A program made the position numbers and the translations under genes. Positions 1 to 5,015 of a stretch of DNA of 8,472 nucleotides are shown in pieces. Under the pieces are notes generated by a model. The model had not been told where the DNA came from and did not search any database. It saw only the letters and a program-made list of their open reading frames with translations. Positions within the stretch are counted from its first letter, which is position 1, and each line of letters starts with the position of its first letter. This DNA is from Acidobacteriota bacterium (GTDB lineage Bacteria > Acidobacteriota > Terriglobia > Terriglobales > Acidobacteriaceae), in assembly GCA_021811745.1 (NCBI GenBank), contig JAJZNH010000730.1, positions 1-8,472 on the forward strand, in the 5' to 3' direction.

Positions 1-1337
1 CGTGCGGCGTCCATCTCGTTAAGCATCTGGGCTGCCTGGCGGAAAGCGGTAGCATCAAAGGTTGGCACGACCCGTTCCTGGGGATCGGCAGCGGTTTGGC
101 TGTCCGCCGTGTCGGCAGATTTGCTGTCGGCCAGGCTCCCCGGTGCGGCATCCGGCTGCGCGGTTGACGGCAAGGCCGACTGTGCCACGGGTTGCATGAC
201 AGGCCCCTTCCACTCCTCTTCGAGCGACTGGGCCTCCGCATCGCCGGGGTGGAGTTTGAGACACTGCGCCAGCTCGTTTAGCGCCGCCACGGAATTACCC
301 TGGCGCTTAAGGCTCAGAGCTAAATTGAAATGATAAGCGGCGTTGTCGGGGTCGTCGGCTGCGGCCTGAACAAAGAACGTGGTGGCATCGTGGCCCTGGC
401 GGCTGACGGCCACACCCTCGTTGTTGAGGACCTCGGCCAGGGGGAGAACGCGGGCAACGGCCGCAAAGGCTTGCTGGGACAGGGGATAATTGCCGGCATA
501 TAGCAAGGAGAGACCGCGGTAGAATCCCGCCTCCAACCCGTCAGGGCCGCTCGAATCCACGTTGGCGAAGGCTGCGGCGGCCTTTTGGTATTCCTGGCTG
601 TTGTACTCTTCCCGGCCCAAGGCCATCCAGGCAGGACTGTAGCTGGGCATGAGCTTTACAGCTAGATTCAAGTGCCGGAGGCTCTCCGTGTGATCGGGTT
701 CGGTGATGCCTCGAATGTACTGCTCGAATCCATCCACGCGTAGGTTCCTGCCGGAGGCGATGAAGGTTGCCTCGGCCACGTTGAGATTCGGATCGAGCCG
801 GCGCGTGAGTTTCCAGGCCAACGAGTCGAAAATGGCGATCAGGTCGCTCAACTTGCCGCTCATGGTGATGGACTGGGTCATGCGCAATTGGGGTACATCG
901 ATCAACTGCGCTTGTGTGATCAGATCGCCGGCGTTGGTCCTGAAACTGCCCACGATGATGGAGTCTGCGTCTAGGGTCATGGCCAGCTTGAGGGCGCTGG
1001 CCCGGGACGGTTGAAATCCCTCCGGCAGTCCCAGATGATCGAGGGCATAGATCCTGTCTTCGCGGGTGAGGGCCTGAAAGCCCGCGGAACGAAAGCGGCT
1101 GCTGAGAAGCTCCGTCGCAGCCTCGCCAATCCAATCCAGACTCGGATCGCCGCTCTGGTTGTCGAAGGGCAGAACGAGCAAAATGCGAGCGCGGTTGGCG
1201 GTGCGGTCCGGCGTCGGGCGGGCAGGCGTCTGCGCCGAGGCCCAGACCGTGCCCATCAGGACGGCGAAGACCGTGAAAACCGCACCTGCAGCGCGACGAT
1301 GGAGGCGCCGCGCAGGGGATGAGGGTGGCGTTGGCAC
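1..1337 (-). CDS. Secreted TolB-like / tetratricopeptide repeat protein (3' end outside window)
   Basis: I translated this frame by hand; it stays open from 1337 to the left edge (445 full codons). From the GTG at 1337 the N-terminus has an Arg-rich start (RRLHRR, residues 10-15), a hydrophobic stretch (about 16-32) and an ASA|Q signal-peptidase-like site near residue 35, so export is likely. Residues about 48-165 resemble the TolB N-terminal/FlgO/CsgG-like fold: ILLVLPFDNQSGDP, then WIGEAATELLSSRF, and later ADSIIVGSF. Residues about 185-360 contain TPR-like helical pairs, for example AWMALGREEYNSQEYQKAAAAF and AAYHFNLALSLKRQGNSVAALNEL. A Pro/Ala/Ser/Asp-rich, probably disordered stretch follows. 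TPRs mediate protein contacts; no enzymatic motif is seen and the partner is unknown. The start is uncertain: GTG 1337 gives a full signal peptide, whereas ATG 1256 (residue 28) would cut it off. No Shine-Dalgarno precedes GTG 1337. Confidence 0.85.
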   Translation of the reverse strand, partial: MPTPPSSPARRLHRRAAGAVFTVFAVLMGTVWASAQTPARPTPDRTANRARILLVLPFDNQSGDPSLDWIGEAATELLSSRFRSAGFQALTREDRIYALDHLGLPEGFQPSRASALKLAMTLDADSIIVGSFRTNAGDLITQAQLIDVPQLRMTQSITMSGKLSDLIAIFDSLAWKLTRRLDPNLNVAEATFIASGRNLRVDGFEQYIRGITEPDHTESLRHLNLAVKLMPSYSPAWMALGREEYNSQEYQKAAAAFANVDSSGPDGLEAGFYRGLSLLYAGNYPLSQQAFAAVARVLPLAEVLNNEGVAVSRQGHDATTFFVQAAADDPDNAAYHFNLALSLKRQGNSVAALNELAQCLKLHPGDAEAQSLEEEWKGPVMQPVAQSALPSTAQPDAAPGSLADSKSADTADSQTAADPQERVVPTFDATAFRQAAQMLNEMDAA

Positions 1338-1346
1338 AACACTGTG

Positions 1347-1352
1347 ATTATA
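1347..1352 (-). promoter_or_regulatory. Candidate -10 element (TATAAT) for the TPR gene
   Basis: A perfect TATAAT lies on the minus strand, with its last base 9 bases before the first base of the GTG at 1337. Transcription starting about 7 bases downstream would begin at roughly 1340-1339, leaving an almost leaderless mRNA. That would fit the missing Shine-Dalgarno. No convincing -35 hexamer is seen at 16-18 bases spacing; that region is occupied by an inverted repeat. The hexamer could be chance. Confidence 0.35.
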
Positions 1353-1360
1353 GGCTTTTG

Positions 1361-1385
1361 CGGCTTGCGGCGGGGCAGCAAGCCG
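1361..1385. promoter_or_regulatory. 8-bp perfect inverted repeat, possible operator
   Basis: CGGCTTGC (1361-1368) and GCAAGCCG (1378-1385) are perfect reverse complements separated by 9 bases. The repeat lies 8 bases upstream of the TATAAT serving the leftward TPR gene, about -21 to -46 from the inferred start, and in the leader region of the rightward small membrane gene. It could be a regulator-binding dyad or an RNA hairpin. No run of T follows on either strand, so it is not an intrinsic terminator. Function is inferred from position only. Confidence 0.35.
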
Positions 1386-1555
1386 TCCCGCAAACCAGAG
1401 CAATTGCGGAATTTCCATGCTTCTTGCGGGCTTCCGGGACACGCGTTTGCCTCAGAGACGATCCCTCCGGCGAAATTTCTACGTCTGTCGACGGACGGAA
1501 GCCGCCGCCGTTGGTCTTAACGTATTCCTTATTTTTTCTTCGCTACCATGTCACT

Positions 1556-1801
1556 ATGGGGGTGGTGAGTTGTTTGAAAGGGAGGTTCAACCCGATTTGG
1601 CGGGCGCTGATTGAGGTGGCCTTCATCATCTTTCTCTTCTATTCGAACCTGTTGATGGGCGAATTCAGATCCGTGAACAGCAAAGGCAAGACTCTGGCCT
1701 TCGCGCTGCACGATATTCTCACCAAAGAAAATTTCCTGATTGCGCTGCTTTCAGCTGTCGTTGGTTATCTCATCTTTGAATTCCTGCGCAAATTGCTTTA
1801 G
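1556..1801 (+). CDS. Small two-helix inner-membrane protein, function unknown
   Basis: This is an 81-residue frame ending at TAG 1799-1801. It has two hydrophobic helices, about residues 17-35 (ALIEVAFIIFLFYSNLLMG) and 58-79 (ENFLIALLSAVVGYLIFEFL). A polar loop (RSVNSKGKTLAFALHDILTK) joins them, and the C-terminus ends in a basic RKLL. The pattern looks like a real short membrane protein: its start is basic, both helices are intact, and the opposite-strand frame lacks any such pattern. The start is uncertain. ATG 1556 has no good Shine-Dalgarno, while TTG 1574 sits 5 bases after GGTGAG and would give a 75-residue protein starting MKGRFNPIW. The frame stays open upstream to 1319, but that part is not protein-like. 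It is the only plus-strand gene, divergent from the TPR gene and convergent with the glycosyltransferase gene 27 bases away. I recognise no named family. Confidence 0.6.
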   Translation: MGVVSCLKGRFNPIWRALIEVAFIIFLFYSNLLMGEFRSVNSKGKTLAFALHDILTKENFLIALLSAVVGYLIFEFLRKLL

Positions 1802-1828
1802 CCGGGCACGAAGCGAACGCCTGAATCC

Positions 1829-3448
1829 TCAGCGTTTGGCGGCACGAGGCATTTCCATCTTGTTCATCCGCGCTTCCGTAGGGTGATTGAAGCGGATAAG
1901 CGCAATCCACATGCCGTCGTCGTCCTCTCTCCACACCACCTTGCTGTGCAGTGCGCTGGCGATGGCGCGCGGCGTCATGTCGTGGTGCAAGCCGAAGTAA
2001 CGCTCGTCGAGGGCCTCGCTGTACAAGCCGAGACCGAGCAGGATCGACGGCGGATCGTATTTGGTAGAGAAGACCAGAGCGGCAGAGTAGTCTTCCGGTT
2101 CACGGGCGGCGCGAGCGATCTGGGGAGCGGAAAAATTGTCGATGCGGCACACTTTCCAAGGATGCCGCACATAGCCTAGCTCGGGATGGGTCAGTTCATC
2201 GGTCATGGGCCAAGCGGTGAGCACGGTAGCGTCCGGAGCGTTCTGGCGCAGTTCGGCGATGCCGGCCAGGTGCATGCGGACCACGCGGGCATATTCCAAG
2301 TTATCTTCTGGCGCAAAACCGTAGGGCGGATTGATGAACAGCGCCATCACAAAGGCTGCGGCGGAAAACACTGCAACGCCCTGCCAGTAAGGAATCCTTC
2401 GGTAAAAGGTGGAAACCGCTACCAGAAGCACCAGCGGATACATGGGCAGGAGATAACGGTTAAGAAGCGCGCCGCCCAGGACGCTGAAGAGCAGGGCGTT
2501 GACTAAGAGCAGCAGAAAGATGCAGCGCAAAGCGTCTGGTGCAATCGCGGGCCGTTCCTGTCCATCGGCATCGGGACGGGGTTTGAGCAGGAAGGCCGCA
2601 AAAGTCATCAGCACCGGTACAAAGAGGTTCATGTGCGCGGTGAGATCGAAGATGCGATGACTGAATGCGACCAGAATGCGGAGCGGAACGAGCGTAGAGA
2701 GTGCGTTATACCGCACATAGCCGGGCGCGCCAAGGAGCGAACCGGTCTTGGCATAATGGTAGCCGTACCAGGCGGCCAGCGGCAGAACCGGGGCGAAGAG
2801 CCAGGCGGATTCGCGCCAGAACCGGGAGCGTGCCCCCGAACGATGCCGCAAGCCTTCCACCAGCCTGATCGCAGCCAACGTGACAGGAATGGCGATCGCC
2901 GTCTCCTTGCAGAGCGCCGCAGCGCCAAACCAGAGGGCGGCGGCGCGGGGCTGGCGGTCGCGGCGCGGCAGGGAATAGACCAATCCCCAAAGAGTGCAGG
3001 CGGCGGCGAAGATGTCGGCCTGGGCAAGCGTGCTCTGCGCGAACCAGATGGGGTAAAGTCCGGTCAGCAAAACGGTCCAGAAGGCAACTGAGGCGACGCC
3101 CGTCAGGCGCATGGCCAGCCGCCAGACGCCCAGCAGCCCCAAGGCGGCCACCATGAGCACAGCCTCACGGGTGACGGCTGGGTGAAAACCAGAGGCCTTC
3201 CACCACAGCGCCAGGTAAATGCTCGGCAGCGGCGGATGGGCGTTATTGAGCGTGCTGAAGGGAATGAGCGAACCGGTGCGGTAGAAATCCCAGGCTGCTG
3301 GGATGTAGTAGCCCCCCTCGTCCCAGTAGTAGGGGAGCCGCAGGAGCATGAAGTGGCTGGTGTAGAGCGCCACAAAGATCACTGGAAAGATCATCCAGAG
3401 AGGAAGCGGCGCATCCGGCCAAGGATTCAAGATTCTTTTTAGGCGCAA
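1829..3448 (-). CDS. GT39/ArnT-like polyprenyl-phosphate-dependent membrane glycosyltransferase
   Basis: This 539-residue protein has many membrane helices in its first 370 residues. It has the layout of GT-C transferases (PMT/ArnT class), which move a sugar from a polyprenyl-phosphate donor to a lipid or protein on the periplasmic face. Visible hallmarks are the acidic pair D43-E44 in the first periplasmic loop (YYWDEGGYYIP), HPP at 71-73 before the next helix, C180-K-E-T at the start of a middle helix, and R331YLLPMYP before a late helix. Residues from about 372 to 525 form a soluble C-terminal domain. The acceptor cannot be deduced: no lipid A, arabinose or cell-wall gene is nearby. The start is TTG at 3448, chosen because GAAGGAG lies 7 bases upstream. 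It is transcribed alone, about 160 bases after the DUF3467 gene. Confidence 0.85.
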   Translation of the reverse strand: MRLKRILNPWPDAPLPLWMIFPVIFVALYTSHFMLLRLPYYWDEGGYYIPAAWDFYRTGSLIPFSTLNNAHPPLPSIYLALWWKASGFHPAVTREAVLMVAALGLLGVWRLAMRLTGVASVAFWTVLLTGLYPIWFAQSTLAQADIFAAACTLWGLVYSLPRRDRQPRAAALWFGAAALCKETAIAIPVTLAAIRLVEGLRHRSGARSRFWRESAWLFAPVLPLAAWYGYHYAKTGSLLGAPGYVRYNALSTLVPLRILVAFSHRIFDLTAHMNLFVPVLMTFAAFLLKPRPDADGQERPAIAPDALRCIFLLLLVNALLFSVLGGALLNRYLLPMYPLVLLVAVSTFYRRIPYWQGVAVFSAAAFVMALFINPPYGFAPEDNLEYARVVRMHLAGIAELRQNAPDATVLTAWPMTDELTHPELGYVRHPWKVCRIDNFSAPQIARAAREPEDYSAALVFSTKYDPPSILLGLGLYSEALDERYFGLHHDMTPRAIASALHSKVVWREDDDGMWIALIRFNHPTEARMNKMEMPRAAKR

Positions 3449-3455
3449 AGACTCG

Positions 3456-3462
3456 CTCCTTC
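3456..3462 (-). promoter_or_regulatory. Shine-Dalgarno GAAGGAG fixing the TTG start of the glycosyltransferase
   Basis: GAAGGAG lies 7 bases before TTG 3448. It supports the rare TTG start over the GTG at 3464, which is in another frame and gives no membrane protein. Confidence 0.75.
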
Positions 3463-3483
3463 ACGCTGGCTGCTAGCCACTAG

Positions 3484-3512
3484 CTTATAGCTCCTTGCCC
3501 TTTGTTTTGAAA
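3484..3512 (-). promoter_or_regulatory. Weak sigma-70-like promoter candidate for the glycosyltransferase
   Basis: On the minus strand, TTTCAA (3512-3507) and TATAAG (3489-3484) are exactly 17 bases apart. TATAAG matches 5 of 6 consensus -10 bases; TTTCAA matches only 3 of 6 for the -35. The 3' end of the pair lies about 35 bases upstream of the TTG start. Plausible by spacing only. Confidence 0.3.
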
Positions 3513-3608
3513 TGGCAGCCACCGCGGTATCGAGCCGATGTCTACGGTTGAGCTGCAACGGCTAGCATCACTGGTACTGGTTGATAACGAGGAGCTTGAG
3601 GCTGGAAA

Positions 3609-3914
3609 TTAGTTGACTGGTCCGCGCGGGGAATTCTGGCTTTGCGGCTCCAGATTCAGGGTCCCAAAGGCCTGCTCGTACTGAGCAAGATTCTGGCCGA
3701 GGACGTTCCAGAGGGCCTTGGCTTGCTGGGGGCTTAGAAATACGGCTTCGTGGTTTCGGACAGTCACCTGCTCGGGGCTGTCGCCGGAGACCAGGCCGAA
3801 GACGAGCTGGAAATCCCACACGCTGACGCGTACCTGCACGCTGTTGGCGTAGGACTCGCGGTAGTCGGTGGTTTGGGTCAGAGTTACTTGAGGCTGTTGC
3901 GGTGTTGGACTCAT
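3609..3914 (-). CDS. DUF3467-family small protein
   Basis: This 101-residue soluble protein has the pattern I associate with DUF3467. One conserved block is YANSVQVRVSVWDFQLVFG (residues 22-40). The other is the helix SPQQAKALWNVLGQNLAQYEQAFG (61-84), preceded by the strand VTVRNHEAVFL. The family's role is unknown; members are about 90-110 residues, so this one is full length. No signal peptide, membrane helix or metal-binding motif is visible. It begins at ATG 3914 without a clear Shine-Dalgarno. It lies 36 bases after the glycosylase gene on the same strand, so the two may share a transcript, though a hairpin sits between them. The last 12 or so residues (PQSQNSPRGPVN) look disordered. Family assignment is from memory of the motif, not a search. 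Confidence 0.8.
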   Translation of the reverse strand: MSPTPQQPQVTLTQTTDYRESYANSVQVRVSVWDFQLVFGLVSGDSPEQVTVRNHEAVFLSPQQAKALWNVLGQNLAQYEQAFGTLNLEPQSQNSPRGPVN

Positions 3915-3923
3915 AATGCAAGA

Positions 3924-3996
3924 CTACGCTAAAAGCGTAGCTCTAGGCCGTCAGCCTACAGCCGCTCGGCTAGCCGCGGCGCGAGACCGCCCGCGG
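3924..3996. repeat. Cluster of short palindromes (REP-like) between glycosylase and DUF3467 genes
   Basis: Several perfect dyads follow one another. CTACGCT/AGCGTAG (3924-3930 and 3934-3940) have a 3-base loop. TAGGC/GCCTA (3944-3948 and 3954-3958) have a 5-base loop. GCCGC/GCGGC (3961-3965 and 3976-3980) enclose CGGCTAGCCG (3967-3976), itself a perfect palindrome. CCGCGG occurs at 3974-3979 and again at 3991-3996. The first hairpin lies in the 36-base gap; the rest overlap the 3' end of the glycosylase gene and its stop codon. No T-run follows the first hairpin in the direction of transcription, so it is not a classical terminator. It may be a REP-type element or an mRNA-stabilising structure. 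Confidence 0.45.
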
Positions 3997-4802
3997 CGGA
4001 GCGGCCTTCGAGTTGAAAGCTCACCGCCGGGACGCAGTTCTGCGGCCAGTGGACAGCCCTCGCACCTGGCGGTGCGGCCGCAGTGCGCTTTGCCTACGGC
4101 CACGGTGAGAGCATGAAACTCATTAAAGAGCGAGGTCTGGCCGCTGGCAGGATCGGCGGCGAAGGCGCGGCGAGTGAGGTCAGTGAGAGCCTCGTAGGAG
4201 ATTCGGCTTCGATTCGCCGGCAGGTCGAGAAGTTGATGGCGCTCCGCGATGCGACGGAGATACTCGTCAGCTACGGGGATGGGGTGCCCGAGCGCGTAAA
4301 GCAGGATCGCGTCGGCCGTTTCTGGGCCGACGCCGGGCAACTGAAGTAGGCGGTGGCGCAGTGCCGTGGTTGGTTGGTCCGCGAGTATCTGAAGCGAACC
4401 CGAAAACTCCTCGTCGAGCATGGCGACGAACGCCTTGAGCGCGGGTGCCTTGCGCGTGATGAATCCGGATGGCCGGATCAGGCGCCGCAGCTCACTGACA
4501 GGAATCGATCGGAGGCCGTCAAGAGTGAGCGCACCGGCAGCGCGGAGGTTGGTGAGCGAGCGTTCGACCGCTGTCCAGGCGGTGTTCTGCGTAAGGTAGG
4601 CGCCGAGAATCACTTCAAAGGACGTTCTGGCCGGCCACCAATGCTGCGGGCCGTAGGCGCGGAGAAGCAGATCATGCATGCGGCGCAGGCGCTGGGCCGG
4701 ATCAGCAGCCGCGGTGTCGGAAGTCTGCGCGGTCTGAGCCGCTGGCAGCTTACGGGCGCGCCGGTAAAGCCATGCTGCGGTGGAATCTTCGCTGACGGAC
4801 AC
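3951..4802 (-). CDS. Endonuclease III-superfamily (HhH-GPD) DNA glycosylase
   Basis: This base-excision-repair glycosylase would flip out and excise damaged bases. Residues about 42-250 form the HhH-GPD domain. It has YGPQHWWPARTSFEVILGAYLTQNTAW near the start (50-76), a helix-hairpin-helix LPGVGPETA (155-163), and the catalytic aspartate D179 in VADEYLRRI. The lysine that gives Nth its lyase activity is replaced by E161, so a monofunctional glycosylase resembling MagIII or mismatch glycosylases is more likely than true Nth. C241, C247 and C250 remain of the iron-sulfur loop, but the fourth position is L256, so a [4Fe-4S] cluster is doubtful. Residues 1-40 and the Arg/Ala-rich tail 265-283 lie outside the domain; the tail is encoded by the palindrome cluster. 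The start is GTG 4802, with GAAGG 5 bases upstream. ATG 4679 (residue 42) is an alternative close to the domain edge. Confidence 0.85.
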   Translation of the reverse strand: MSVSEDSTAAWLYRRARKLPAAQTAQTSDTAAADPAQRLRRMHDLLLRAYGPQHWWPARTSFEVILGAYLTQNTAWTAVERSLTNLRAAGALTLDGLRSIPVSELRRLIRPSGFITRKAPALKAFVAMLDEEFSGSLQILADQPTTALRHRLLQLPGVGPETADAILLYALGHPIPVADEYLRRIAERHQLLDLPANRSRISYEALTDLTRRAFAADPASGQTSLFNEFHALTVAVGKAHCGRTARCEGCPLAAELRPGGELSTRRPLRRGRSRAAASRAAVG

Positions 4803-4807
4803 GGCAG

Positions 4808-4812
4808 CCTTC
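4808..4812 (-). promoter_or_regulatory. Shine-Dalgarno GAAGG for the glycosylase GTG start
   Basis: GAAGG ends 5 bases before GTG 4802. The alternative ATG 4679 has no such site, which favours the longer form. Confidence 0.5.
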
Positions 4813-4940
4813 AGGATATAGCGGTTTCCCGGCAGTTGTGGAGTAAAGCGCGATTTCTCGTGGCGTCTCCTTCAAGAAAAGCACCGTCTGCCGCGCCGGA
4901 TCCTTCTTCAGCACCTCGCAGGAATCGGAGAACCGCCGTG

Positions 4941-4977
4941 AAAAAAGGAGCCGCCAGCCCGCACGGGGCCATGCTGG
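4941..4977 (-). terminator. Weak terminator candidate after the cytochrome b/c gene
   Basis: About 40 bases after the cytochrome gene's stop, the minus strand has CCAGC/GCTGG arms (4977-4973 and 4958-4954). They enclose a GC-rich loop with further inner pairing, followed 7 bases later by TTTTTT (4946-4941). The gap between stem and T-run is too long for a standard intrinsic terminator. It is the only T-run at the end of this operon. Confidence 0.25.
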
Positions 4978-5015
4978 AGGCCAATGGGAGATGCCGCGCC
5001 GTGCATCCGCCAGAA

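Noticed and set aside
541..1134. A 197-codon minus-strand frame inside the TPR gene
   Set aside because: It overlaps the hand-read TPR/TolB-like frame on the same strand, which has a signal peptide and coherent repeats, while this frame is rich in Arg, His and Gln without structure.
1319..1555. N-terminal extension of the small plus-strand membrane protein back to 1319
   Set aside because: The extra 79 residues show no fold-like pattern, overlap the start of the divergent TPR gene and cover the likely promoter region.
1802..1828. A bidirectional terminator between the convergent small membrane gene and the glycosyltransferase gene
   Set aside because: The 27-base gap contains no stable hairpin and no T-run on either strand.
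3568..3921. A 117-codon minus-strand frame overlapping the DUF3467 gene
   Set aside because: The competing frame 3609-3914 carries the conserved DUF3467 pattern; this one is a shifted shadow.
4803..5015. A minus-strand frame in the gap before the glycosylase, including a possible GTG start and the string DPARQTVLFLKETPREIALY
   Set aside because: Another minus-strand frame and the plus strand are also open here. There is no Shine-Dalgarno, no recognisable motif, and it ends inside the glycosylase gene. I see no convincing gene in this 213-base gap.
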